Of a stretch of DNA of 64,000 nucleotides, positions 50,122 to 60,802 are shown in pieces. This DNA is from Epithemia pelagica (lineage: Eukaryota; Bacillariophyta; Bacillariophyceae; Surirellales; Surirellaceae), in the NCBI GenBank assembly GCA_946965045.2, contig OX337231.1:992001-1056000 (forward strand), given 5' to 3'. The position numbers and the translations under genes were made by a program. Position 1 is the first letter of the stretch; each line of letters starts with the position of its first letter. The notes below the pieces were generated by a model. The model was not told where the DNA came from and made no database searches. It worked only from the letters and a program-made list of their open reading frames with translations.

Positions 50122-51636
50122 ATGATTGTGGCATTTGTTTGCTGCTTCTGGTTGGCAATGTCGGCATCGAAAAGACAAAAACTACCAGGTCTGCAGATCG
50201 ACAGCATTGACCTTGGTAGCCCACATTTGAAACGGACGGGCAGAGTAAAGGAAACCCTGGAGCTTGCATCCTCCAGAACCCGTGTCGTCGTCGGAGGCTC
50301 GCCGAGTACGGGAAAATCCTCACTTCTTGAATTACTGGCGGAGGAAATACGTCAGAGTAGCGACGACGAAGTGTACCAAGCTGATGTGTACGGCACCGAG
50401 GCGGCCATCTCTACCATCTTGGAAGAATTGAGAAATTACTATTCCATTTCGACCAGCCGCATCGCGACAGTCGATGCATTCAAGGAAAGAAAAAATAAAG
50501 TGTGGATTTTGTTCGACGAGTGCCAGAATGCATTTGGACCAGAGTTTGACGAGTTCTGGGCATTTCTCTTCAAGACACTCGTCAAGTATCCTTTGGATAA
50601 GAAGCTTATCATTGTGGCTGCCACGACTTACGACGAGACGTTGGGCCCATCACCTACATATTTTAAAGGACTCGATCACGCCTCTCCCCACTTCTCTCTC
50701 GTAGAAGCACAAGAACTTTATCACCTTCATACGCAGCATTGGCAAGGCATGAAGGATTGGGAAAAATTTCGCGACGCTCTGCTCGGCTATGCCTCCCTCA
50801 ACGGTGATCTCTTTCACACCGGTGTTATTATGGCTGGCATGTTCCTTTTGAGCCCCAATTGCAAGAGAGATGACTATACTGAAGACGAGGCCCTAATTGC
50901 CTTACGTTCTCCGACATTTGTCAACAAGCTTGAACGTTGCTTCACTAAGCCGGAGACTCTACCATCTAATGCCAAGGAAGAAATTGCCAATCGCTTGATT
51001 CAATCCGAGATTCTGAAAGTTGAGGTGTTATCGTCGGAGTCATCCTTTCGATACGTAAGGAGAGGATTATTTAACAAGTACGGCGGATTCTCATGTATGG
51101 CTGCTAATCTGTACTACAACACCCATTTCTTTCCAGGTCGGGCGATTGATCCGCCGGAATCCCTAGAATGGCTTGTCGTCGAAGCCGTCAAGTCCATGTC
51201 GAAACGGAGGATATCAGTTTCAAGGGACCAGGGAAATTTTCCGAAAGAAGCCGTATTCCAACAACTCTTCAATGAGGCTGCAAACAAGCTCCTGCCTGTT
51301 GTGCATACATTGATTCCAGAACTCAATACGAAGGCCATAATCAATGGAAAAGTGGTAACTGGTGAGCTTGACTTTTACATCAACAGCAACTTGAAATGGT
51401 CTATTGAATTGTTAGTGGAGGGAAGACAAATTGGCGATCATCTGTCGCGTTTTGCTGGAAAATACAGTGAGGTGGATACACAGGCGTATCTTGTTGTCGA
51501 CTTCCGGGGTCCAAGACAAAGTCATGGCGTTCCGCCAAACGCCAATCGCTGCACTTTCTATTTCGCTGACGATTTTTCGAGCTGTGTATGCAAAATGCGT
51601 CTAACAGACGAGTTCATCTTCAATTTGCAGGCATGA
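50122..51636 (+). CDS. Crinkler-type P-loop NTPase plus PD-(D/E)XK nuclease-like protein
   Basis: This single-exon protein has 504 aa. Walker A GGSPSTGKSS lies at about residues 58-67 and Walker B VWILFDECQ at about 128-136. A helical middle region (about 200-400) follows. The C-terminal part has GELDFYINSNLKWSIELLVEG (Asp near 417, Glu near 428) and then HLSRFAGKY and AYLVVDFR, the pattern of REase-fold domains in Crinkler (CR) proteins. These are known in oomycetes, many free-living eukaryotes and diatoms, and were proposed to derive from transposon-linked nucleases. No LxLFLAK header is present; the N-terminus is a short hydrophobic stretch (MIVAFVCCFWLA), and a second Met lies at residue 13. 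The role here is unknown. Confidence 0.75.
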   Translation: MIVAFVCCFWLAMSASKRQKLPGLQIDSIDLGSPHLKRTGRVKETLELASSRTRVVVGGSPSTGKSSLLELLAEEIRQSSDDEVYQADVYGTEAAISTILEELRNYYSISTSRIATVDAFKERKNKVWILFDECQNAFGPEFDEFWAFLFKTLVKYPLDKKLIIVAATTYDETLGPSPTYFKGLDHASPHFSLVEAQELYHLHTQHWQGMKDWEKFRDALLGYASLNGDLFHTGVIMAGMFLLSPNCKRDDYTEDEALIALRSPTFVNKLERCFTKPETLPSNAKEEIANRLIQSEILKVEVLSSESSFRYVRRGLFNKYGGFSCMAANLYYNTHFFPGRAIDPPESLEWLVVEAVKSMSKRRISVSRDQGNFPKEAVFQQLFNEAANKLLPVVHTLIPELNTKAIINGKVVTGELDFYINSNLKWSIELLVEGRQIGDHLSRFAGKYSEVDTQAYLVVDFRGPRQSHGVPPNANRCTFYFADDFSSCVCKMRLTDEFIFNLQA

Positions 51637-52238
51637 AGAGTCATTCATTGAAGTGCGAAGGTTTGGAAAAAGGCATGCTGTGTTGGGTCGATTGAAGCTT
51701 CCAATCGCTGACGAGCTTGTCGCGGAAACGTGACAGGCTCAACCAAGGACTGCTCGGAGGAAGCCGGAAGATGCAAATGCTTCCTTTGGGGGTTCAAGGT
51801 GTTGAGACGACGGGAGTCTCAGGCATTCTCAACAAATCATCTAAGTCAACAGTTAAAGCATCTGCTGATGAACTTTGTGCTTGCTCTTCGTTGTCGCCCA
51901 TTACCGTTGCAGGTCCGTCCCTTCCATTGTTTGTTCTTGGGTAGGAGGGGTAGGAGCTGCTGAGCCTACTCCCTCGGATATCGAAAGTCATGGCGATTCA
52001 TTCACGTTTTTACTCTAGATACCGCTGCTACCGCTAGAGAGTGTATCCAGGGATCAAACTTATTTTGCTGAACCCCAAGCGGGGGTAATTTTCAAGAAAA
52101 AGTTTCTGTATTTCAAGGTCAGATATACCCTCGCTGGGGGATACTGAATGAGTCCGTCTTCCGATTTCCGATAGATGCAGAATGAAGCAGACACATTGCA
52201 AGTATATCCATTGAGAACACCCGTTTGTTGTTGTCTTC
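51637..52238. other. Intergenic region, nothing supported
   Basis: This 602-bp stretch lies between the Crinkler-type gene and the second SVOP-like gene and should contain the latter's promoter. No repeat or gene was recognised. Confidence 0.4.
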
Positions 52239-54267
52239 ATGTCAAGTTCCAGTTCCACAAATCTCACCGATTTGCCTACTGACGACGATGGCTCCTATGA
52301 TAAAGATCAAAGATATGAAAGCTATCAGAGACAACAATGGAAGATGTTGTCATCATCAGCATCTGATCTTGACTTGCCATCGGAGAAACGACCAACGGCA
52401 TCGCAAGAAAACTCTAACACCTCTACAGCGTCAGCGGATATAACGAAAAACCAGGAGCACTCATCGGTCAGTGTTGGCCTCAATGCACTTGATTCCCCCC
52501 TTGATTCCACAGGAGATCTTCAAGGTGCAGTTCGTTCGGTCAAAAACGCTGCTCTGGAATCAATTTCAAGTCATGTGACAGATGCCAAACCACAAATCCT
52601 TCCTCAAAGCGACGACAATGGCGACGACCTGAGGATTTCGATCGACGATGCGATTGAGAAGCTTGGTATGGGTATCTTTCAGTGGCTCATTTTGGTGGCT
52701 GCTGGCCTTTGCTTTGCGGCCGATGCTATGGAAGTTTTGTTGCTGAGCTTTCTGGCTGTTGTTCTCCAAGCGCAGTGGAGTTTGACCGACGAAGAAACTG
52801 CCAGTATCACGAGTGCAGTATTTCTTGGGGCTAGTACTGGAACACTCATCTCCGGCTATTTGGGTGACCATTTCGGACGCAAGCCTGTCTTTTCCATGAC
52901 CGCTGCCATAATTTGTGTCTTTGGTTTTGCAACTGCGTTCACCAACAATTTGTGGAGTTTGATATTTTGCCGATTCATGGTTGGATTCGGTGTCGGAGGC
53001 GTAACTGTACCCTTCGACACATTGGCCGAATTTGTCCCAACGTCACATCGAGGAAGAGATTTACTGATGATCGAGTATTTTTGGACTGGTGGAACACTCC
53101 GTAAGCCGACCTCACTTGTACATTGGTCCTACTGTGCTTTCGCATGCTTACCTTCCTTTCTTTACCATGGCAGTTGTTCCTGTCGTCGCACTTTTCACCC
53201 TTGGTCGATCTGACAACGACGTGGAACATGACAATGAATGGAGATGGTTCGTGATTATCCTAGGTATCCCTTGCCTTGTTTCTTCGATAGGTAAGATCTC
53301 AATTCGAAAAGGTGATATTCGTTCTGTGTCACTGGGTCCTTACTCTAGCACTTGTAGCTTCTATTATCTATGTACCGGAGTCTCCTCGATGGTTGTTGAC
53401 TCAAGGGAAACATGACAAAGCTTTAGCCATTCTACGTGCTGCTGCAAAGAAGAACGGGGAAAATGAAATGGAAGTTTTCCCACCAGGCACAGTTCTCGTA
53501 CAGGACCAGGAGACGGAAGTTACTAGACTCTGTGACTTGTTTCGCCCTGAATGGAGACTGACAACAGTATTTCTTTGGTGTAAGTGTCCCTCATCCTTCT
53601 TGACTTCCTTCCGCGTTGTCGTCCTCAACATTTGTCGAGTTTAGTATGTTGGGGTGGATTTGCAGTAACATATTATGGGACAATCATAGCAGTGACCATG
53701 ATCTTCGCGTCCGACGACCTTGAACAGGAAGGAGTGTATTCATTTGACTATACAGCCATCCTAGCAAGTGCCTCGGCAGAAATTGCCGGAACTACGATCG
53801 CAATACTGGCCGTTGATCGAGTTGGCCGAATTCCAACTCAGGTTGTGTCATACGTCGGCGGAGGCATATGCTTATTTGTCCTCACCTTTATGGCGATGGA
53901 TTCAAAAACTCCCCGATTTGAGTTGATCCTCATGGGTTTTTTTGCCCGTCTCTTCTTTATGGGAGGAAGTTGTACAACCTGGGTGTCGACCGCCGAAATC
54001 ATGCCAACCGAGATTCGAGCTACTGGGCACAGTTGGGCAAACGCATTTGCTCGATTGGCAGGAGCTGCGAGCCCTTTCTTGGTTACTGAAAATCGTCCAT
54101 ACGTAATCAGTGGTGTGATTATTATGGTCATCAGTTTGGCAACCGCCTTGATTTCGTCAAGACTACCGGAAACCAAAGGTCATTCTATGGGTATGCATGC
54201 CACAGACATCGCGAATTCTGGTGTAGAAGTTGTCCGGAATGCTCGCAGCTATAAGAATATTGTCTAG
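52239..54267 (+). CDS. SVOP/SV2-like MFS transporter, copy 2
   Basis: The exons are 52239-53100, 53174-53290, 53358-53579 and 53645-54267, with phase-1 introns of 73, 67 and 65 bp; the product has 607 aa. A polar N-terminus of about 130 residues precedes 12 membrane segments. Motifs GDHFGRKPVF, RVGRIPTQ and PETKGHSMG match the SVOP branch of the MFS. It is paralogous to the transporter at 22555-24452: the segment SIDDAIEKxGMGxFQ, exon 3 length (222 bp) and all three intron positions and phases agree, while the introns are unrelated in length. The substrate is unknown. The longer acidic N-terminus (relative to copy 1) may regulate location. Confidence 0.87.
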
Positions 54268-54634
54268 CTTTATTCATGAACTCGACATCCGAAACTGTTG
54301 TTTGTGATGATAATCGATTATGTAACCGCTTGTTGATCTAGTCTAAGGAATCACGTATTGATGCACAAAGGAAGCCTTCACTTTGTGCAGAACGCTTGTA
54401 GCCGTCCACTGTGGCATCATTTTAGTTTCCGCAAGATGCTGGAAGCACAACATAAGCGTTGCTATCATACCTGGATTACATACGAGACGTTCCATCGAAA
54501 GTTTTGTGCATTCGTTCATCACGTTTTGAAAAAGTTGGAGACCACAAGGTGGGTAGCCTCGTGCGGAATTATTTTCTACTCCAGCGAGAACATGAGAACG
54601 CAAATCATTTTCTCGGAGCGCTTTGGTCAAGCAA
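54268..54634. other. Convergent 3' region, nothing supported
   Basis: This 367-bp stretch lies between the stop codons of the SVOP-like and repeat-protein genes. No feature was recognised. Confidence 0.4.
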
Positions 54635-57600
54635 TCAACCGGAACTGGCAGATGAGTGGGTGCTCTGCCGCGACATACTAACGGGAACCGCAACTTTGGT
54701 TTTGCTCTTCAAATCTGGTAGTTCCACCAGCTCCGGATCTCGAAATAAGCGACTTTTATTACAGTCCAGCGCGTCCAATTCATCGTCATGAAACGATGAA
54801 CCACTGGCGAACGATTTCCGTGCTTGACTCTTTCGGTTCGAGCTTCTCGTACTCAATTCAACATCACCAAACACGTCGTCACCAACCATCGTACTACTAT
54901 GACCGCTTCCATTTCCAGAAAATGGATCATCCTCATTTCCATTCGAGAACAAATGGGACGGTTGAATGGCATCTTCACCGGAGGGGGCTTGTCCCTCGCT
55001 GGCTGAGACCACACGAACACCTCCATGACTATTGGAAATACCATTCTGATGGTCAAAGGTGTACATGTAACCCGCTCGCCATTCTTCTTGCTTGGCCTCA
55101 TCCGTGTGCTGGAGGTCATCATAGGCAACGTTTCGTGGGTTGAAGAACCAACGTTGAAACTTGTACAGAGACGGTACAACATGGAAATTCCGTCCAAGAA
55201 CATGTTGAAGGATCAATAAAACACTCAAAAAAAGAAACACAATCAATATCGAAGCAAGCACCCAGTCTACGACCAATCCCTGGGGTATGAGAGCGTCCTC
55301 CGTTGGTTTCGGAAGAGACGCAGAGAAAGGAACAACTTGGATGTACGGAGCAACAACTTCCACTGTGTAAAAGTAGGTTGAATCTCTGTACAAATAGACT
55401 GTTGTGCTGTTCTCACCCTTAACGGCAATACCGTAAAGTGGATCTGACAAACACAGAGACGCCGTCTGAGCCATCGAGACGCCATTTCCTGACAATAACG
55501 CCTCTTGCCTCAAAGCAGCCTGTTGTTGCGCCGTGGCTGTGGCTGCCTTTTGTGCGGCACTAGCGGCCTGTTTCGCGGCCTCGGCAGCCTGTTCTGGGTT
55601 GTCATCTGCCGCGTCAGCTGCATGTTGTGCTGCTGCAGCAGCTTCGGCCGCTGCATCGACATGAGATATGGGCGCTGGGGTGGGTGGCTGTACCGAAATG
55701 GATGGAGCTATGGTGGGTGTCATGGACGCTGGCATCGAGGAAGGCAAAACGGAATTCAATGATACAGGAGAGACCGAGGGAACGATCTGCTCTGAGGACG
55801 TGCCATTTTGCATTTGGCTTCCAGATGTTGTCGTTCCGATTTCCGCAGAACCTGAAATATTCACACTCGGTTTCACTTCCTCAATGGCACTGTCCTGTCC
55901 TCCGTTGAAGGTAGTAGGTGATGGTGCAGCTCCTTGATTGCCTTCAACATGGCCTGTTCCTCCTTCCGGAATACTTTGAGCTGGTGTGACTCCTTGATTG
56001 CCTACAACGGTGCCTGTCCCTCCTTGCTGATTATATGGAGCTGGTTGGCTTCCCTGGATGCTTTCAGCGGTACCTGTTCCATCTTGCTGATTATGTGGAG
56101 CTGGTGTGACTCCTTGATTGCCTACAACGGTACCTGTCCCTCCTTGCTGATTATATGGAGCTGGTTGGCTTCCCTGGATGATTTCAGCGGTACCTTTTCC
56201 ATCTTGCTGATTATATGGAGCTGGTGAGACTCCTTGATTGCCTACAACGGCACCTGTTCTATCTTGCTGATTATATGGAGCTGGTAGGCTTCCCTGGATG
56301 ATTTCAGTGGTACCTGTTCCTCCTTGCTGATTAGATGGAGCCAAGATGGTTCCCTGGTTGCTTGCAACGGTACCTGTTCCTCCTTGCTGGTTCGATGGAG
56401 CTAATATGGTTCCCTGGTTGCTTGCAACGGTACCTGTTCCTCCTTGCTGAGTACTTTGAGCGACAGTGATGCCTGTTCCTCCTTCCGGGGAGGTTTGGGC
56501 TGGTACGGTTCCCACACCACCTGGTACATTGCCCGTGCTCCCTTGTACAAGAGTAGTCTGAGCCGGTAGAGTTCCCGCCGCGCCGTCAACCGTGCCTTGT
56601 CCTCCTTCCAGTGCGGGTCGAGATGGAACGGTTCCCTGATTGGCTGTGACGCTGCCTTGTCCTCCTAGTTGTGACGTTTGAGGAGGAACATTTCCTGCAA
56701 CAGTTCCTTTGTCTTTGTTGACGGGTGGCTCGTTTCCTAACTTGTGTGCTGGATCCTCCAGAAGTCTGTGACCTGGAGGTGTATTTGTTGGTCCAGCGTT
56801 TTGTCCGGTCCCCGACTGGGGGTTCGGTACTGTTGCTACTGTTGTCGGCCGGGTGGATGAAGTGGGAGGAAGACTGACAGTAGGCGAAGAGGTAGGTTGT
56901 GGCGTAGGAGGAGGGGCAAGGACTGTGGCCGTGGCCAAGGATTCCAAACAAGTGTACAAGTTTTGATAGAATTGGGACATTTTCTTTTGGCCTTGTGGAG
57001 AAAAAGTGTTGCGTTGTATTCGAACGGCATTCAATCTCAAACGGTAGTAAATGGGAATGAGAACGGGCGACAATTCCACTCCGACCGAGGCCAAATGCTG
57101 AAACAAGTACTGGACGAAATCGTAGTCACTGTTGGATCGAAACAGCAACCGCTTCCTGGATGTCTTCCCGTCGCTGTTGTTCTCGCCATCGTCTGTCACA
57201 ACCTCCCATGGTTGATACCTTCGACGAAGAGTGGGATACGCACTGGCGGTAGCCAAAAGGTCCGACAGCACGGCACCAGTTAACGATGCCATGTAATTGG
57301 CAGTGACATAGTCATCTTGAGAAATTTGGGTCGTGTAGTAGACTTGTCCTTCGTTTGCCCACGTGACTTTGACTGGTTTCCAGGAATCATCGTCAAACGG
57401 ATTCTCCGATTCTTGAATCAGTGGAACACTGAGTTGCAGATTGTCCCTCCCTTCACGATTGGGGCCATATTCGAGAGTCAGATCCAAAGGTGCCTTGGAC
57501 CCTCCGGGAGGTGGTCGGTATCGTAAACCCAATGCCGTTGTTTGAATCGGAATCTTGTGGCCAGAGTTACCCGTGGAAGAGCTGGTGGTATTGCTATTCG

Positions 57601-57841
57601 ATTCCAAAGAAGATACTCCAAAGGAGTAGTGAAGATACGTTTGCCTCGTCAACAAGTAGCATTCCAGAGCATCGCCGGCATCCAAGTACTCGACCAATTC
57701 TTGAGCATCGGAGAAGGTCAATAACTGAGGAATCGAAGACTGAGGACGCTGCTGTTGCTCTGTATCCGTTTCCATTATTGTGCCATCTTGTTCACCGTCC
57801 AATAACACGACCCGTTCGGTTCGTTTTGGGGCTGCCATCAT
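54635..57841 (-). CDS. Repeat-rich single-pass membrane protein, function unknown
   Basis: This single-exon protein has 1068 aa. Residues 1-310 are a globular-looking region with no signal peptide (aromatic and hydrophobic motifs such as YLDAGDALECYLLTRQTYLHY). Residues about 320-640 are Pro/Thr/Gly/Gln-rich; about nine copies of a 20-residue unit (type QQGGTGTVxxNQGTxxAPxN) lie there, arranged partly in 40-residue pairs. An Ala-rich helix (AAAEAAAAAQHAADAAD, about 725-770) precedes a membrane span (WVLASILIVFLFLSVLLIL, about 858-878). The cytosolic-looking tail is Ser-rich. I recognise no family. It might be a surface or endomembrane adhesion-type protein, which is inference. Confidence 0.75.
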   Translation of the reverse strand: MMAAPKRTERVVLLDGEQDGTIMETDTEQQQRPQSSIPQLLTFSDAQELVEYLDAGDALECYLLTRQTYLHYSFGVSSLESNSNTTSSSTGNSGHKIPIQTTALGLRYRPPPGGSKAPLDLTLEYGPNREGRDNLQLSVPLIQESENPFDDDSWKPVKVTWANEGQVYYTTQISQDDYVTANYMASLTGAVLSDLLATASAYPTLRRRYQPWEVVTDDGENNSDGKTSRKRLLFRSNSDYDFVQYLFQHLASVGVELSPVLIPIYYRLRLNAVRIQRNTFSPQGQKKMSQFYQNLYTCLESLATATVLAPPPTPQPTSSPTVSLPPTSSTRPTTVATVPNPQSGTGQNAGPTNTPPGHRLLEDPAHKLGNEPPVNKDKGTVAGNVPPQTSQLGGQGSVTANQGTVPSRPALEGGQGTVDGAAGTLPAQTTLVQGSTGNVPGGVGTVPAQTSPEGGTGITVAQSTQQGGTGTVASNQGTILAPSNQQGGTGTVASNQGTILAPSNQQGGTGTTEIIQGSLPAPYNQQDRTGAVVGNQGVSPAPYNQQDGKGTAEIIQGSQPAPYNQQGGTGTVVGNQGVTPAPHNQQDGTGTAESIQGSQPAPYNQQGGTGTVVGNQGVTPAQSIPEGGTGHVEGNQGAAPSPTTFNGGQDSAIEEVKPSVNISGSAEIGTTTSGSQMQNGTSSEQIVPSVSPVSLNSVLPSSMPASMTPTIAPSISVQPPTPAPISHVDAAAEAAAAAQHAADAADDNPEQAAEAAKQAASAAQKAATATAQQQAALRQEALLSGNGVSMAQTASLCLSDPLYGIAVKGENSTTVYLYRDSTYFYTVEVVAPYIQVVPFSASLPKPTEDALIPQGLVVDWVLASILIVFLFLSVLLILQHVLGRNFHVVPSLYKFQRWFFNPRNVAYDDLQHTDEAKQEEWRAGYMYTFDHQNGISNSHGGVRVVSASEGQAPSGEDAIQPSHLFSNGNEDDPFSGNGSGHSSTMVGDDVFGDVELSTRSSNRKSQARKSFASGSSFHDDELDALDCNKSRLFRDPELVELPDLKSKTKVAVPVSMSRQSTHSSASSG
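55930..56476 (-). repeat. 60-bp tandem repeat array with 120-bp higher-order period
   Basis: About nine units of close to 60 bp are seen. On the plus strand, alternate units contain gctggtgtgactccttgatt or gctggttggcttccctggat, so the array also has a 120-bp period. All units keep the reading frame of the membrane protein. Confidence 0.85.
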
Positions 57842-58118
57842 GGTCCGTCTTGTTGTCGGCAGGCATGGCGTTGCCGCCTTGTGCGATTACTTACCGTTGC
57901 GGGTGGGATACCGCGCGCCGTGATGATGACGAAGCGAGAAAAAGGACGCACGGCGAACAGACAGTCTTTCTGCGTTTCCCGAAACTCTACCAAAGCACAA
58001 ATCGTACAACTTAACCTATAGAGGTACTCTAATCTTTATTACAATCAAAATAGTACTTTTCGATTCACAACGGTTCCATCTCTTCAGATCCTGGCATCCC
58101 ACAGAAGACACAACACAA
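57842..58118. promoter_or_regulatory. Divergent intergenic region, repeat protein / TM9SF
   Basis: This 277-bp region between two divergent starts must contain both promoters. An AT-rich stretch lies at 58028-58060. No defined motif was recognised. Confidence 0.4.
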
Positions 58119-60277
58119 ATGACCATGATGACGGCAATGGCATTGTCGCGTCGACCCATCCTTGGGTTGCTTCTAGCTGTTTTCCCTGTCGTATTGGCTG
58201 GAACTATTGATCACCGGTATAAGAAGGGGGAGCATGTCGAGCTCTGGGTGAATAAGGTAGGTTGGATGCCCGATTTGTTTGTCGTGCAAAGTTCCCTTGC
58301 TCTGCTGTCACTCCCACCAAGACGTTCGTGACGGAAAGAACCCAAAGATGTTTGCTAAGCATTCTACTTGTCTTCTGACATGAATTTGGTTTTGCATGCT
58401 GATTTTGAACCATTGTGAAGGTTGGACCGTATGCAAACCCGCAAGAGGCATACGAGTATTACACCTTGCCCTATTGCGCTCCGGATACGAAACATCACCC
58501 TGAAAATAAGGGCGGCCGTCACAACGAATGGAAGGTACAATCCATTGGAGAATACTTGGGTGGACATGCATTGCGCCACTCTGGCCATGACATCACCTTT
58601 GACTTCCAAGATGAAACGGAGGGCTGCACAACCAAGGCTTTGACGGATGACGATGTTACCAAGTTTAGTACTGCCGTCCAACACCGCTGGTTCTACCAAA
58701 TGTATTTGGACGACCTACCTGTCTGGGGAATGGTGGGTGAAATGCTTCCCATTGAGAGCGAACATGCATCACTCAAAGTTGCTGAAAAGGATGACCGGGA
58801 TCGTTTGGAACACATTAGCGACATTAGTGAGGTCTCGGAGAACATGCATCCCTATGTTTATACGGTCCGCAACTTGCTCATTCGATACAATGCGGATCAA
58901 ATTGTTCAAGTTGACTTGACTAGTGACCCTAAGTCGCTGATTAAAGTTGAAAAGGGCAGCAATCTCAAATTCCAACTTCATGTGAGCTGGGAGTCCACCA
59001 ACGATCAGTTTCATTCAAGATTCGATCGTTACTTGGATCATGAGTTCTTCAAGCATCCAATTCACTGGTTCTCTGTTTTTAACAGCTTCATGATGGTTTT
59101 GTTTTTGATGGGTTTGGTTGCTCTCATTTTGTTGAGGACCCTCAAGAAGGATTATGCTCGTTACGGATTGGTCGCGGATATGGAAGAAGGTGGGGATGCC
59201 GAACAAGTGGATGAAGACGGAAAACCAATCAAGACAACCGAGCATTCCGATGACGCTGGATGGAAACAAGTGCATGGCGATGTTTTCCGTGCCCCTGCCA
59301 TGCTTCCTCTCTTTGCGGCGTTGATGGGCACTGGTTGGCAGTTGGTTGTGTTGACTGCATCCGTCATTTTGTTTGCCGTGTTGGGACCGTTGCACGGGGA
59401 AGTGCACGAGGAACGCGGTGAAGTCTTGCATGCTGTCATTGTTTGCTATTCCCTTTCCAGTATCGTTGCCGGATACATGTCGGGCAAGTTTTTCAAAATG
59501 TATTATCCCACAACCGCCGCAGCTCGGCGCAATGAAAAGACTTCCTTGTGGCAACTGGTCATGGGATTGACGGTCCTTCTTCTCCCTACCGTGACAGTCG
59601 TTATCCTCTCGGTCCTCAACCTTGTTAGTTTGATCTACGGAACTATCAACACGATTCCGTTCTTGGTCATCATCAAACTATTTTGTATTTGGGTCTTTAT
59701 TTCTGTTCCTCTGTGTGTCGTGGGAACCATGTTGGGACGACATGGTGGCTCTGACCCCAGCAAGTCTCCTTTGGAGCACTTCCCTTGCCGTGTCAACGCC
59801 ATCCCTCGACCCATTCCGGAAGATGTTCCTTGGTACGGAAAGCCTGCAGGTTTGATCCCTTTGGCTGGCTTGCTTTCCTTTGGCAGCATTTTCATTGAAC
59901 TATACTACGTGTTGACAAGTTTGTGGAATTACAAATTCTACCATGTCTACGGCTTCCTGCTCGGAGTCTACAGCATCTTGGCAATTGTCGTTGGCATGAC
60001 CAGCATAATTGTTGTCTATTTCTGCCTAAACGCGGAAAATTATTTGTGGCAATGGACTGCCTTTGGAAGTGGTGCATCCACGGCAGCGTACGTCTTTTTG
60101 TACGGTGTGTACTACTTCTTTTTCAAAACGCAAATGCACGGTTTCTTGCAGGTGGTCTTTTATTTTGGATACATGTCATTAATCGCCTTGAATCTGGGGC
60201 TGCTTTGTGGTACTCTGGGTCACGGAGCGGCGCATTCCTTTGTCAAGGCAATTTTCCAAAATGTCAAAGTCGACTAA
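58119..60277 (+). CDS. TM9SF/nonaspanin endomembrane protein
   Basis: The exons are 58119-58256 and 58421-60277, with a 164-bp intron (donor GTAGGT); the product has 664 aa. A signal peptide (LGLLLAVFPVVLAG, about residues 15-28) is followed by a lumenal domain of about 230 residues with the family start [27 protein letters not shown]. Nine membrane spans follow from about residue 275, including FRAPAMLPLFAALMGTGWQL and the conserved PCRVNAIPRPIPEDVPWY loop. The C-terminus ends GAAHSFVKAIFQNVKVD, a KxD-type COPI/Golgi-retention signal like the family's KVD/KID ends. Members help cargo transport and membrane-protein sorting in Golgi and endosomes. The intron is in phase 0 and the join is seamless. 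Confidence 0.93.
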
Positions 60278-60802
60278 CGGATGGCATGGAATTTCCGTCT
60301 TGGCGTAGAATTCTGCTGTTGCTGCTGCTACTGGATGTGGAGCATGGTCCAGTTCGCCTCGTTCTTCCCATTGGGAAACAGGGGATGTTGAACTTTCCGT
60401 AGAACTACTAAATATACACTTGTGACTTTGATGACATTCTATTACCGAATTAAGTTTACGTACCTAGTCCATACGGAAAATCACCTGTAGGAACGCTGGC
60501 ATGGAAAAGAGACGTATCATAATATACTTAGTTCAGGTGACGCAGGCTCCGCTCTCCAAAACTGTGCGAACATCGTGCTTCCATCACGATCGAGCAAGAT
60601 GCACAAATGGGCTCGGAACGAATCACGGCTGACAGGTAAGGTCCATATACAAAGGATTTAACGTGATTCTTTGCTTTTTACATCTCGTGATGGCTTGAGT
60701 TACCAAGTTTCTCAGAAGTTGTGGTCTGGTAAACAAACCAAACCACATGCCAACGAGATTCTGCAGAAGCAATGATCGAGAAGGATGGTTTTGCTTAATT
60801 GC
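60278..60802. other. Convergent 3' region, nothing supported
   Basis: This 525-bp stretch lies between the stop codons of the TM9SF and XRN genes. No gene, repeat or RNA was recognised. Confidence 0.4.
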
